This document shows positions 1 to 11,984 of a stretch of 64,000 nucleotides of DNA, one piece after another. This DNA is from Chiridota heheva. Lineage: Eukaryota; Echinodermata; Holothuroidea; Apodida; Chiridotidae. Both the position numbers and the translations under genes were made by a program. The notes under the pieces were generated by a model, which saw only the letters and a list, made by a program, of their open reading frames with translations, had not been told where the DNA came from and ran no database searches. Numbering within the stretch: the stretch's first letter is position 1; each line of letters begins with the position of its first letter. The stretch spans positions 61,476 to 125,475 of the forward strand of contig JAIGNY010000145.1 of NCBI GenBank assembly GCA_020152595.1, in the 5' to 3' direction.

Positions 1-559
1 AAAAAAATTTCCCCAAATATTGAAGATTTTCCGATTAGCAGATTAGCAGCAAAGTCAGTGCTGGAACTATTTTTCCACTTGTGACCAGGAAATTGTTCAT
101 TGTTGGGATTCTTGCGCCCACCTTCTTGAGAGGTGACCCTTATACGCTTCTGCCTAACACTATGTATGGTTGGGAGCTACAATAGTGTACAGAGTTGAAT
201 ATGAATAATAATATAGAAGGGGGGAATATAGGGAAACACTTATGGAAGTGAGAAACGATGTGTTTTAACAAGGATTTAAAGTTAGTTACAGTTTGAGCCT
301 CTTTGATATGTATTGGTAGATTGTTTTGAGAGAAAAGCAGCTGAGGATTGAAACGAACGATGATTATATGACTTTGTAGAAACAGAAGGAGGTAGGGGCT
401 ATAACTTAGAACGTGAATGTGATGTCGCCTTTAACATTCACTATTTTTTCAGCTCCTCCCCCTCCCCCTTTCCTCCTCTTGCTTTCCGTTCACTTTTTTG
501 TTAGGCCAAAATAAAAAGAATAATAATAATATGGACTGAGAGAATTTCAGCTTCCTGGT
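1..559. other. AT-rich intergenic sequence, no gene seen
   Basis: No splice-supported open frame, RNA gene or clear repeat is visible; only a pyrimidine-rich stretch near 450-490. Confidence 0.5.
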
Positions 560-1435
560 TTTTCAGTTTGGGAGGTAAAATTGGGAAATTATCAACATAA
601 AATTCAAGGATAATTAGGTAAAATTATTTGAAAGTTTGGACAAATTTGTGAAAGAATTTCCAGAAATTTGACAAAATTTGTGTCAGAATCGAAAAAGATA
701 CAAAGATACAACAGTCTAAAAATGAACTAAATTTTCCGATGAGCAAAAATTCCCTAAAACTGACAAATAGTTCACCGAGATGTTAAGGAAAGTGCTCGAA
801 AATAAACAAAATGTCCTTGAAATCGAAGAGTATTTCCCGAAAATGAAGGTAGAATGAAATTTGTCAACATTTTCTCAAAATCCAAAAATTGTCTAAAAAG
901 GAACGAAATTTCTTGATAATAGAGGAATATGGCCCCAAATTGAGCAAAATTTTCCGAAAAATTGTCGATGAATGAAGATAAAATGTAAGAAAAATTCGGT
1001 AGAATTATTTGTAATTTGTTAAATATCAAGTTTCCTCAAAATCCAAAAATATTGTCTAAAAATGTAAGAAATTTTAAATTACTAAATAGAAGAGGAAAAT
1101 GGCACAAAAATGAACAAAATCTAACGAAAATTGTTGATGACTGAAGGTAAAATCTAAGAAAATTTTGGCATATTATTTGAAATTTGTCAAATATTTCCTC
1201 AAAATAAAAACAATGTTTAAAAATATAGGACATTTCCCGAACGTTAGGAAAAATGGCTCAAAATGAACGTAGTTTCCTGAAAATTGTTGAGCAATTCTGA
1301 AAAAAGTGCTCCAATTTTTTTTTCTGAAATTAACAAACAATGCAGAAAAGTACCCGAAAATGAACGAAATTTCCCGAAAATGAAGGAAAATATTAATCCA
1401 AAAATAAACGAAATTAAAAGCAACATCAATGATGG
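560..1435. repeat. Degenerate A-rich tandem repeat array
   Basis: Loose, roughly 30-60-bp repeats around the kernels CGAAAATGAACGAAATTTCC and TCAAAATCCAAAAAT. Short open frames on the minus strand are by-products. The inverse sequence forms another array at 3660-4140. Confidence 0.6.
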
Positions 1436-2039
1436 AACGTGATTTACCACCACCCCTACCCCCTCCTACACCCTCCCCGCGCCCCCGAAATTACCCTATC
1501 TAAGCCCATGCTTTTACCAATATGATTAAGAGATAGTGTACAGATATGAATGTGATGGCGTTTTTAAATTTTGCCATTTACTTTTTTAGCCCCCCCCCTC
1601 CCCACCCACCCACTCCCACTTTTTACTTTAATTGCTCCGCATGGTCTCTACGTAAGTTGTATATTAGGAAGGCTATGCGAAAGGTATTTTATAGGAATGA
1701 TAGACTTATCCTCTATGATTGCATTTAATCTTGCTAATAGTTTGCCTCTAAAAGTTTAACTTTGACAGTGTGATTGATTTCGCTGAATGGAGAGGTAGGT
1801 GCACGTAGTCTAAAATGTCTCAAACCTAAGCTTACAAACACTTATGCTGTTATCTAACTTTTTTCTCCTTTTTTCACTCACACTTTTGTTATTATATTAC
1901 GCTCGGTTGGCGTTCATATCCTCAAGAAAGATTTTTGCCGACATAACCTACCGTACATGTACATGCCGTATATAAAGTCGACGTAATAAACGCCTCGGAC
2001 ACTTACGAAAATAGAATGTACCACTTAGTAGGCCTAATT
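1436..2039. other. Intergenic; ends in a TIR-element fragment
   Basis: C-rich tracts lie at 1450-1490 and 1590-1620. At about 1965-2035 the sequence (GACGTAATAAACGCC ... CTTACGAAAATAGAAT) matches one arm of the inverted-repeat element at 56329-56652. Nothing else is recognised. Confidence 0.45.
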
Positions 2040-2628
2040 TTCCCCCTTATAAGTTGCGTGATGGCAGGGAAGCCGGGAGGGGGGGGAGGAGTAGCCAGCG
2101 AAGCTTTCTGAGAGGGCACCAAGTGCTCAAGGGGGCGCCAAAATCGCCAAAAAAAATTGTATGTGTTGATCAATAAGTTCTTCCTATTATTTAGTTCAGA
2201 AGATTCTCCTCTTCAGGCGAAAATTATTTTCCCAAGTTGAAGAGGGGAAAATCCCAGACACCATTTTGAAGATTACCCGTGATGCGTTTCTAACGAAACA
2301 ACGTAACGCTATGGCACAGTACTTGTATGGGTTCTAGACTATAAATTTTATAACCAAGTAGGTCAATTTAATTTTTGCATTTTCAAAATTGATATCTATT
2401 AATCTACAAATTATTCCGCTTCCCGAATGGTCATCCTCTACGCCGTTTAAGAGATATGTAATTACAAACCTACAAATTCCGGCCTGTTTTTGCTGGGGAT
2501 TATCGAAGTAACGCAGACACCATCCAGTACCAAACAAGAAAGAGAATGTCCATTGCACAAACAGGTATGCACACAATGCAGCCTGGTCACTTCGCACATG
2601 CAATGACCGCATATAAGCTAATTAAAAA

Positions 2629-2783
2629 CCGTGGGCAAAAACCGTGGGCAAAAACCGTGGGCAAAGTCCGTGGGAAAAAACCGTGGGCAAAAACCGTGGG
2701 CAAAAACCGTGGGCAAAAACCGTGGACAAAAACCGTGGGCAAAGACCGTGGGCAAAAACCGTGGGCAAAAACCGTGGGCAAAG
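2629..2783 (+). repeat. 13-bp minisatellite, about 12 copies
   Basis: The unit CCGTGGGCAAAAA is repeated about 12 times with a few substitutions. Because 13 is not a multiple of three, open frames on both strands read through it with a 13-residue period; they are not genes. Confidence 0.95.
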
Positions 2784-3055
2784 CGTCTACTAAAGGTGTA
2801 GCGGTTATCATACCTGTCTACAGACCACGAGGCCCTGGGTTCAAGCCTGGGTTGGGTAGACACGCCAGTGCACCACAACTGGTTATCAAAGGCCGTGGAC
2901 ATTGACTTGGTTGTCGATATTATGTCTGTCCGTACGTCGTACCTGTGTTCTCGTCCGGGTCGTATTAAGCGTTTCGTGATAGCATTGTTACTATCATAAC
3001 CGAATACGCAGGTGATTTCCATATAAAAAAAAATACCTGCTACTGCCAGGAAGGG
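2784..3055 (+). repeat. tRNA-related SINE-like fragment
   Basis: A B-box-like GGGTTCAAGCC near 2838 is followed by ACAACTGGTTATCAAAGGCC and TTGGTTGTCGATATTATGTC. A related segment lies at about 37770-37870 (ACAACTGGTTAACAAAGGCT, then TTGATGTTGTGTCC). Family assignment is tentative. Confidence 0.4.
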
Positions 3056-3063
3056 CAAACAAT

Positions 3064-3659
3064 TTTAGTAAATACAGCTTTTTCGAGAGGGCGCCGAATG
3101 CCAACAGGGGCGCAAAAATTGTTATGAAAATATACTTTTATAAAATTATTATTCTCAACGTTGTAAATATTTTTCTCAAAGCTTTATTTTTACATCAAAA
3201 ACATGAAAACCAATCCTAGATCCAACTAACGACACATATTATTGTCAATGGGACCCTAGGCTACATTTGAACATTCGTTCCCAAATAATATTTCTTGTAA
3301 CTAACTTTAGTTCGGAAATGACACGATTTTGAGCAGTTTTCTGGCACCGAAAAACACTACTAGCTTCCTGGAGTTTCGCCCCCTCGGCGGCAAGGACGTC
3401 AAGACTGGATTTGACACAATACTAAGCAATTTTCTGCTCTGAAAATCGTAAGAAATGCAGAGATTCCAGGGTTTCGCTCCCCAGCGCCCCTAATTGCAGC
3501 TTCACTCAATAGATGTGACACATCTTAAAGCCTTTTTCTGCTATCAAAACCACGATAAATTCTAAGTCCCCCACCAGACCATCGCGGCCTTCGCCCCTGT
3601 CTGCCTATACTACAGTGCTACGCCTAGAGTTGACACAACTTTAAACCCCCAATAATAAC
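3064..3659 (+). repeat. Dispersed repeat copy with internal ~100-bp subrepeats
   Basis: It begins with GAGAGGGCGCCGAATGCC and contains three subrepeats of the type TTGACACAAT...GCAATTTTCTGCT...CTTCGCCCCC (near 3320, 3410 and 3510). A longer relative in the same orientation lies at about 4560-5490, and a short fragment at 2040-2150 (AGAGGGCACCAAGTGCTCAA). Confidence 0.65.
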
Positions 3660-4140
3660 CGTGTTACAAATTTATTTTTCTCGGAATCTCAGCTGCAATT
3701 TCAGGGAAATCTCCTTCAATTTCTGGAAAATCATCTCCAATTTTCTTTAATTTTCGAAACATTTCCTTTATTTTCATGAAAATTGCTTCCATTTTGGTTA
3801 AATTTCCTTCATTTTCGGTATAATATCTTCAAAATTTGAGAAGTTTTCTTCAATTTTCGTAAAATTTTCTTCATTTTGCAGAAATGTTAAGGATATTTTC
3901 TTCAATATTTGGGCAGTTTTCTTCAATTTTCAGGGAATTTCCTTCATTTGGCGAAAAATTTCTTCAATTTTTAGAAAGTTTTTGTTCAATTTTGTAGAAA
4001 TTTCCGGAAATTTATCTCATTTTTGGGAAATTTCCTTCATTTTCCGAAATTTTCTTCAATCTTTGGGAAATTTTCTTCAAAATTCGTGAACTTTTTTTCA
4101 ATTTTTGGGAAACTTTCCTCAATTTTTGGAAAATTACATA
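3660..4140. repeat. Degenerate T-rich tandem array, inverse of 560-1435
   Basis: Repeats around TTTCCTTCATTTTCGG and AAATTTTCTTCAATTTTTGG, the reverse complement of the kernels in the 560-1435 array. Confidence 0.6.
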
Positions 4141-4559
4141 GAAACTATGGATTTCCATATGCTTTTATGGAAACTATTGAACATTTGGTCACTGCAGTTA
4201 CAGAGATATAAAAATATTCACACAGCTTATGACTTTATTTTCAAGATGTATTTCTGGGGATTAAACCTCTGTTAAGCCAATTTTGGTGTTGTTTTCATTA
4301 ACCATTTGTATAATAAATCATTGCTCCGTATACGAGAACTGGTTAATTTGAGACTGATATCAAATATTACTTATATCCCCTTTTTTTTTGCTGGGAAAAC
4401 CTTCAAATGATGTACATTTTTTTAAATTGTAAATGTCATACTCACAACCATTGATATTGAATCAAATATTGACCCTATTGGTAACGAAGAATATAGAACG
4501 AAGAATAGGGCCTATACAGGCCCGTTAAGCACACAAAAATAACTTATTAAAAATCCAAT

Positions 4560-5490
4560 CCAATCCAGTGACGTGGTGCTCGGGCCATGGGAGGGGGGGG
4601 GGTGACTCTCACCCCCAATAAAGCTTTATGAGTGGGCACCGAATGCTACAGGCTGACAGGGGCGGAAAATTGTCCTGAAAATATATTTTGATATACTTTT
4701 TATTCTCAAGTTCTTGAGTTTGTATAATTCAAAACAAACGTTGTAAATCATGCTTCTCTCCTGCTCTCAAAGCTTTATTCTAAATCAAAACATGGAAATC
4801 ATCCCTGGCCCCCAACTAAAGACAACTGTGGTCAATGGGATCCTACATTTGACCATTTGTCCCAAAATGTATATTCCTTTTAACTAACCTTAATGTGGAA
4901 TTGACACGATCTTCAGCAAGTTTCTGATACCTCAATCACGCCAAAAAACAACAAAGAAACGCTAAACTTCTGGAGCTTCTTCCCTGGGCGCCTATACTAG
5001 TATACAACTATATGACTTTGCCCCTACACTGCAAATTTGGGTGTTTAAGAATAAAACACCAAATTGAAGACCAAAATTTAACAGATATAGAACGCGTCTT
5101 GGTGTTCTATATATTACCTGAACACTGATGTTCTGGATCACAACTAAAGACAAGATCCTACATTTGAACATTTGTCTTAAAATTCAAGTAACTTAAGTGG
5201 GGATTCGACCAATTGTATTAACCATTTTTCTGCTATCAAAATCACGGGAAACGTAGGACTTCAGGTTTCTTCGCCCCCTGTGTCCCTACTAGGGCTTTGC
5301 CCTTATAGATTTGACACAATTTGAAGCAATTTTCTGCTATCAATTCATGTGAAACGTATAGCTTTAAGAAGGCTTCGCCCCCTGGCCCCTACCTGGACCT
5401 CGCTTCTAGATTTTTGCTAAAAAAATCACGAGAAGCGTTGGGCTTATAGGAGGCTTCACCCCTAGATTTCACACACTTTTTGCTACCTAA
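4560..5490 (+). repeat. Dispersed repeat, second long copy
   Basis: It shares GAGTGGGCACCGAATGCTAC, the CAATGGGATCCTACATTTGA region and multiple GAAACGTAG...CTTCGCCCCCTG subrepeats (near 4900, 5220, 5310 and 5410) with the copy at 3064-3659. There is no gene in 4140-4560. Confidence 0.65.
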
Positions 5491-5935
5491 ATTACAAGAA
5501 ACGTAGAGAGAAAAGATCAAACAAAGACTGACTGTTCACATCATAATGTGAGAGAGAGGAGTTTGATACATTTTCGGTACACTACCCCCTCCCATCAAAA
5601 ATGAATGCTTCCAAGCATCTGCAAGATCCTCAACAAACGCATTAAACAGGTAAGATACCTCTCCCCCATCCATCAACAGACAATTCATCTGTTCATACAA
5701 ATTCAAAAACTGACAAAAAACACTCAAGCTGTCAGTATACAAGAATTAAAACAACTCATCTCATGATATTATAAACAAAGGAAAACTTGAAAGTTAATGT
5801 TCGTTCACACACAAACGTGGGATAAAATCAAATGAAAACAGCCAACATAACCAAACAAGTTTTTGAATGGTTTTCTTCCTCCACTGCCTTGTAAAACGTC
5901 CCATCCTTGTGGTTGCCATTTCTGTCATTTGTGAG
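5491..5935. other. No recognisable feature
   Basis: Only short frames on the minus strand and a small GA-rich patch; nothing is supported. Confidence 0.5.
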
Positions 5936-6043
5936 CAGGGCCCGTAGCCGGTTTTACCCTCTCTTTTTTTTGATGGGGTGGGGTGGGGAAGTGTGGGGAG
6001 GGGGAAACATTTCTCCTAAAATGTCCCACGTGGCTATGGGCCC
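5936..6043. mobile_element. Candidate small TIR element (MITE)
   Basis: The left end CAGGGCCCGTAGCC is mirrored by GGCTATGGGCCC at the right end. The flanks TTTGTGAG and TCTGTGAG match at 7 of 8 bases if the element ends one base after GGGCCC, suggestive of a hAT-type 8-bp target duplication. Confidence 0.4.
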
Positions 6044-6360
6044 ATCTGTGAGGACGACATAAACACCTCCTTAGCGAGTTTGTGATTTTTCCCTCTGATC
6101 CGGTGGCAGAAGGTTGGGTTGTCGACTGTAGCTTCACGGACAAGGTCAGATTGGGGGTTTGGTGGTCCGTGTGGTAGGGCGTTGGTGCTTGTTTCCAAGA
6201 CAAGGGGTTTCACGAGGGGTATATTTTCCGGGCGTTGGGTAACATGGTCGTCGGCTTCCGTTTCCGTCTTCGAATTAGTGCACGGAGCGCTAAATGTTCT
6301 CATACATCTGTACATATCTGGGACCGAGGTTTTTCCAGGGATGAGAGGATTCGATAACAT
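6034..6360 (-). other. Unassigned 108-codon open frame, possible coding remnant
   Basis: A minus-strand frame from ATG to TAG overlaps the right end of the adjacent MITE. It is notably GC-richer than its surroundings, with C/G-rich third positions and balanced amino-acid composition (for example NPTFCHRIRGKNHKLAKEVF). I recognise no family, and no strong splice pair surrounds it. It could be an exon remnant, a retro-copy or a transposon-derived fragment. Confidence 0.2.
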
Positions 6361-6584
6361 ACCAATGGATGAAGTGGGTGGCGGCAGTAACCAGCATCAA
6401 AAAAGTGAGGGGCTCCGAGAAGTTCATAAACCCTCCCCACCCCCCCCCTCCCCTTCTCCCTCTTTCTCACAAGACGAAGTGTTCAATTAAGCGCACTTCT
6501 GAAAGCAATTTAAACAATTTTAAGTAAAAATGATATACAAAACAAAAATACCCCCCATTTGTTTGCAAATTTCCTTGAAAAAGT

Positions 6585-6630
6585 GTGTGTGTGTGTGTTT
6601 GTGTGTGTGTGTGAGAGAGGGGGGGGGGGT
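6585..6630. repeat. GT microsatellite and G tract
   Basis: (GT)n with one interruption, then GA and a run of G. Similar GT-rich DNA lies at 7461-7512. Confidence 0.9.
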
Positions 6631-7109
6631 GGACCTCCATCCCCGTGGCTACGCCACTTCCCTCCAGTTTCGGTAAAAAATCCCGCTAATGACAGTATAA
6701 TGGGTGTAGTGGAAGGAGGTTTGTTTTCTTAATTTTTTAAGATATCTGTTTATAGCTTCCATATCTATTTTTCTTTTATTCAACGTTTTCTTCACAGCAC
6801 TCGGCTATGTAATGATGTATAACACTATCACAAATTACAAGATTTAGTATAAAAACAAATCAATACAAGCTAAAAGCTTTTTGTTAAAGCAAGGATATCT
6901 GTTTGTACATCCTCAGGTTAAAGATAAAAGCGTTTACGTCACAACACACTTGTAAGGGCAATCTAATTCATGTAATTTGGTTAATTTCTAATTTTTTTAT
7001 TTAGCAATTTAAACATAAATTATTCAACGACCATACATTTTATTTATACAAATTGTCATCATTTTTCGAAATATTAATCGTCATATTCTTCACGCATATA
7101 TATCTTGTG
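6631..7109 (+). other. AT-rich sequence upstream of candidate first exon
   Basis: A possible 5' region for the exon at 7110; it contains TATAAAA at 6848-6854. No definite promoter can be called. Confidence 0.3.
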
Positions 7110-7361
7110 ATGGATATTTTAGCTTGGATTTATTTTCAATTGCTTGAAAGAGGTGACGTCATATACTTGCTTAGATTTAAAATGTGCGTTATTTATTCTG
7201 AGGACATCGCGAGCAAAGGATTCAGCTATTGTCAAGGGTTATGGAATCATGACGATATGGAACTGGTTATCTGTAATATTTTTACCTTGAACGCCACTCT
7301 TTCAAGACTGGCTAAAGATTGGAGGTATTTGTCAGAAATCAACAGCACATTGTTGGTACTG
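7110..7361 (+). CDS. Candidate first coding exon, DED-like (84 aa)
   Basis: An 84-codon open segment starts at an ATG with G at -3 and G at +4 and ends exactly at a consensus donor, CTG|GTAAGT, in phase 0. The next acceptor that matches is at 25981, where exon 25982 begins with AGC directly in frame with its own ATG, so a join adds these 84 residues to the DED/NB-ARC protein without a stop. The peptide has the helical hydrophobic spacing of a DED: MDILAWIYFQLLE, then GDVIYLLRF (compare the charged-L-x-x-L-x-F motif of DED helix 2) and DWRYLSEI where DEDs usually have a N/D-L-x-x-L motif. It is shorter and more AT-rich in codon use than the core exons, and the similarity is weak. A TATAAAA lies at 6848-6854, too far upstream to prove a promoter. 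Alternatives: first exon of an unrelated gene, or a chance open frame. Confidence 0.45.
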
Positions 7362-7802
7362 GTAAGTTTTGTTCGCTTTGGACTGTTGGATCATTTTTGA
7401 TTGATGTTGGTGAAAATTATATGACAAAAAAATAAAGGGCTCCCGACACAGGTTTTCATATTGTGTGTGTGTGTGAGTGTGGGTGAGGGAGAGTGTGAAG
7501 GTGTGTGTGGGAAGGAAGGGAAGAGGGGGCAAGACCGATTAAATTATTTTTTGAATAATTAACACAAATAAGGCCTATTTAGAAACCATTGCTTTGAAAA
7601 TTACTGGCAGGAGGGAGGGGGGTGCTGAATTAACATGCACTGATGCAAATGCATTTCCATTATGAACCACTGTAACTGTTTATGAAGACATGAAAAATAG
7701 GCTGGGGGGGGGGGGTAACCAGATTATATCAAACTAGTCTAAATATTTCAAAATTAATCAATTGCAACTTTTTCAAGACAAAATTTTGATAAGTTTACTA
7801 TC

Positions 7803-8124
7803 ATTAGTTCAGGTGTCAAGAAAGTCCATCATATTATATGAAAGAGGACTTTAAAGAAACAAAATGGTGAAGAAAGCATTCATAATCTAATTTCGTTAAG
7901 GAAATATTTAAGTTTAAAGTTTGGTATCATTTGTATAGTAATGACTGAAATCAGACTAGTTGTGAACTTGATGTGACACAGCCTTTGATACCTCCATTAT
8001 TTTTTGTGGATGTATTCTATCATATTTTGTCCTGTGATCTGGGGGCTTCAAAGCCATTTGTTTTCTTTTGAAGTCCTCTTTCATATAATATAAACATGCT
8101 TGACCAATGAACTAATCCTTTAAA
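7803..8124. mobile_element. Inverted-repeat MITE, family M2
   Basis: The left end ATTAGTTCAGGTGTCAAG and AAGAGGACTTTAAAGAAACA are mirrored by TTCTTTTGAAGTCCTCTTTC and GAACTAATCCTTT at the right. A longer copy is at 43652-44224, and one arm is at 40441-40540. Confidence 0.75.
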
Positions 8125-8524
8125 CGACTATTTGAAAAATTGAAAGTGTGTGAATTGGAGTCGCCGGACAAAATCTATCACCACATTAGGTCTATTTGAA
8201 ATACCATCATAATATGATAATTTGTAGCTAATTTCAACGCACTTTTTTCCGTTTTCACGTCTTTACTGTCGTGTCATATGACACTCCAACCATTACTACT
8301 TAAAGGTATACAGATATATGGACATGTAGATGCATTATTAGCTAATAATATTCACTTGGTTGGATATCTGAGAACTTCGTGACCGGAGGTAATCCGACCG
8401 CATGTAACCGCTCGCATGGAGTGAAAACAAAGGGATAAGCTGTGTTTGTTTTTATATGTCTCACGTACCACACACAGTAAACATACGCACACACAGTAAA
8501 CAACTGTATCGCTTTGTTTTCACT

Positions 8525-8805
8525 GCAGTAAATGACGTCATCCCCAACATTATCAACTTCCTCCGCAACAACAACCTAATCCAACATATCTAATCGTCCT
8601 TTCTCTTCCCTTCTACACCTAAGCTTACACATCCCCTCTCTTTTCACCTTAATTTTTCTCTTAAATTCACCCTTTTTCCCCCTTTCCTCCTTCTCGGTCC
8701 TCCATCTCCTCTGTGCCCTAAGTCCCATACCTTATTTTTTTTGGCACCCTCTTCTCACATTTGACTCGCGGTGCCGTTAAACATCCACAAACCAAACCAT
8801 CTCCC
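8525..8805 (+). mobile_element. 3' end of an I/Nimb-like non-LTR retrotransposon
   Basis: Pyrimidine-rich 3' region ending GGTGCCGTTAAACATCCACA, closely similar to 9800-10115 and to the 3' ends of the elements at 43200 and 47990. Only the tail remains. The 8125-8524 interval shows nothing else. Confidence 0.65.
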
Positions 8806-9291
8806 GGAAGTGACGTGGCACCAACCAACAGAATATGGATTATCATTTGTTGCTGAACATTTCTTTTACCAATTCACCCTTGTTGGCTGCACAACTGTCT
8901 GACTGTTAACACTTCACTGGTGGTTCCTGTTACTATACTTTTTTGTTTTGTTTTTGAAGAAATATACTCAAGACTGACGAATCTATTAAAAACCATCAAA
9001 ATGGAAGAATTATAAAAATCGTTTAAACATTTAACAATTTTCATTTTTCCAGAGTTTTTAAATCTCATGCATCAATTTGCATATTTTATGCGAATCTTTG
9101 TGCAAACGCTATGAAAAATTTTTCTGTCAAGTCTGCTAGATTCCTTTAACTGGATTCCAACATTTACATAAAAGGTCTGAGCAAATCAGTTCGTCAAATT
9201 ACGAAAACTTTCATTTAACTTTTTGAGTTATGGCTAATAAAAGTTTGAATAGTGTTTAATTTATGCAAAATTTGTGATGTAATGGGAGCCT

Positions 9292-9690
9292 ACAGGTAGT
9301 TCAATCGGCTAAGCGTACAATTGAGATGCTGGGGTTTCCAGGTTCGAATCCAAAGACGATTTCACCAGCGCTTTTTCCACAGATATGTAGAACAATAAAC
9401 GCTGACCTGCTGACAGCCTGACATTAAGCGCAGTAATGTGTCTTCTGCATCACACCTTCTCCTCCACCCGACCTTTGTGAAAAGAGGTCAATGTTTAGGT
9501 AGCACTCACCGTCCTTCGTAGGGGACGTAAATCCGTCGGTCTTGATTTGTAGGAGTTTCACCCCCTGCCTGGTTCTCTGAACATTTCTCGAAAAGAGCAG
9601 GGTGTTAACACGGTGTTCGTCCACTTTCCATCCTGGCAAATCCATTGGGTCCACACTGAAAACAAGTCATTGTGACTCACGTGTGCTTTC
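9292..9690 (+). mobile_element. tRNA-derived SINE, family S1
   Basis: The tRNA-like head has an A box (TAGTTCAATCGG) and a B box (GGTTCGAATCC), followed by a roughly 330-bp body. The body (reverse complement) matches 59190-59590 over nearly its full length, including the CACCCCCTGCCTGGTTCTCT segment. Other copies: 22235-22500 and 29385-29545. Confidence 0.8.
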
Positions 9691-10125
9691 TCTGTCATAT
9701 GGCTAAAGTGAAAACAATAAGACTGTGCTCCCCTCTCTGCCCCACATGTAATACCGAATTCTCCATCAAGCATACCCTCTTAACCTGGTCCCTATACCTG
9801 AACTACAGATCTCTTCTCTCCTCAACCACCTCAATCCATGTCAATCTTGGATCTATCAAAAAACAATCCTTGCTCCAACAATTTATCAACTTCCTCGAAC
9901 AACAACCTATTCCATTATATCTAATCTTCCTTTCTCTTCCCTTCTACACCTAACCTTATACACCCTCTCTTTTCACCTTAATTTTTCTCCCAAATTCACC
10001 CTATTTTCTCCCTCTCAATCCTCCATCTCCTCTCTGCCCTAACTCTTACACCTTAATTTTTTTAACACCCTCTTGGCATATTTGACTCTGACTGTCGCAA
10101 TTAGAATGTTAAACCCCACCCATCT
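9690..10125 (+). mobile_element. Non-LTR retrotransposon C-terminal fragment and tail
   Basis: The open frame at 9735-9790 reads SPLCPTCNTEFSIKHTLLTW, the Cys/His motif found after the RNase H domain of I-like elements. The rest is a pyrimidine-rich 3' region like that at 8525-8805. Confidence 0.65.
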
Positions 10126-10490
10126 ACACAATTTGTAAAGATACCAAGTAATTCCTTTAAAAGAAATCAACAATTTAACAAACAAACCAAACTAGGCGAA
10201 AAGCTCAGATTTGTTACGTAATTCTTTAAATTTCTCATTTTGATATTTATGGTTAAGGTAAAGACTCAAAAACCTTTGCTTTGGAATAGATAAACGTACT
10301 GTTTGCCCTGTAAAGCTGGTAATTCATCCCAAAATTTGCAATATATGCAAATTGATGCCTGAGATCTAAAAACAGTCTGTTAAATGGTCAGTGTGTAACA
10401 AATTTGGATATAATTTGTTGCTACTATGATGGTTGTTAATGCATTAAAAAGCAAATCAGCTAATTGGGCCTCTACACGTCCATATACCTT

Positions 10491-10690
10491 TTATTTTCTA
10501 AAACCGTGCTTTTATTTCTGTTCTTTAATGTGTAACTTTTTATCGCTTTATCTTGTTAGTGTTTGCAATATTCTTATTTATTATTATTTTGATTTATATT
10601 TGTATGAATGTTAGACAAATTAGATTATTAACATTTAGATATAGCGCCACATAAATGTTATGAACTTAACCTTGAACTTGTCTGCTTGTG
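10491..10690 (+). repeat. Element X flanking tail
   Basis: It ends in TAGATATAGCGCCACATA and is the reverse complement of 18190-18440 (TATGTGGCGCTATATCTAAA). It lies immediately outside the inverted arms. 10691-11020 holds no recognised feature. Confidence 0.6.
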
Positions 10691-11020
10691 ACGCATTTAT
10701 TTGTTTATTACCTTCATATTTTCTTTTGTAAAGACTTTGGCTTGTAAATGTCTACCATACTTATTTGAACTAGTCTTGCAAATTTGGATCAAAAGTATTT
10801 GCCATGCCCTAATAAAATTGGAAAATTAGGAATGAACTTTGAAAAATTACATACAGATTTTGAGCTGTCTGCCCATGCATACATTTTGCTCAGATCTTGA
10901 TATTCTTTGAACCAATATAGAAATTGCTACATGTTAACAGACCTTTGATTATAATAAAATAGTAATAAACAGATAATATAAAAAACAAATATACAAAAAA
11001 TAAATAAATAAATCAATCAA

Positions 11021-11920
11021 TCACCATCATCACCACCACCATCACCACCATCATCACCATCATCATCACCACCACAACACCATCATCACCACCACCACCA
11101 TCATCACCACCACCATTAACCCCACCACCACCACAACACCATCATCACCGCCACCATCATCACCACCATCATCATCACCACCACCACCATCACCACCATC
11201 ATCGTCAACACTACCATCATCACCACTACCACAACACCACCATCACCACCACCACCATTATCACCACCATCACCATCATCACCACCACCATCATCACCAC
11301 CACCACTATCATCACCAACATCATCACCACCACCCCCATCATCACCACCATCATCACCTCCACCATCATCATCACCACCATCATCACCACCACCATCATC
11401 ATCACCACCACCATCATTATCACCACCATCATCACCACCACCATCATCATCACCACCATCATCACCACCACCACCATCATCACCACCACCATTATCGACA
11501 CCACCATAACACCATCATCACCACCACCACCACCACCATCATCACCACCACCACTATCATCACCAACATCATCACCACCACCCCCATCATCACCACCATC
11601 ATCACCTCCACCATCATCATCACCACCATCATCACCACCACCCCCATCATCACCACCACCATCATTATCACCACCATCATCACCACCACCATCATCATCA
11701 CCACCATCATCACCACCACCACCATCATCACCACCATCATCACCACCACTACCATCATCACCACCATCATCACCACCACCACCATCATCACCACCACCAT
11801 CATCGACACCACCATAACACCATCATCACCACCACCACCACCACCATCATCATCACTACCATCATCACCACCATCATCACCACCACCACCATCATCACCA
11901 CCACCACCACCATCATCATC
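11021..11920. repeat. (CAC/CAT)n trinucleotide repeat, 0.9 kb
   Basis: Almost pure CAC/CAT triplets with interspersed variants. A 60-bp variant string starting CACCACTATCATCACC recurs 248 bp apart (11301 and 11549), so the array has grown by segmental duplication as well as slippage. Minus-strand Met/Val-only frames are artefacts. Confidence 0.97.
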
Positions 11921-11984
11921 AAAGCTATTCTACCACCTTCAGTATCGGCGTTGGCGTCGGCAACGGCGTTGGCTCAGATACTAT

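Larger units (their letters stand above)
8983..10490. mobile_element. Foldback element X, left copy, with nested insertions
   Basis: The outer arms (8983-9240 and 10310-10490) are inverted: AAATCTCATGCATCAATTTG on the left mirrors CAAATTGATGCCTGAGATCT on the right, each followed by an ATGGTC / TTTAAAC-type arm. The middle is interrupted by a SINE (9292-9690) and a retrotransposon tail (9690-10125). An uninterrupted relative lies in the opposite direction at 18443-19165. Confidence 0.65.

Noticed and set aside
9424..9773. Minus-strand frames of 71-76 codons
   Set aside because: They lie within the S1 SINE body and recur as non-coding sequence at 59190-59590.
11226..11815. Met/Val-rich minus-strand proteins
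   Set aside because: Translation of a CAC/CAT trinucleotide repeat.
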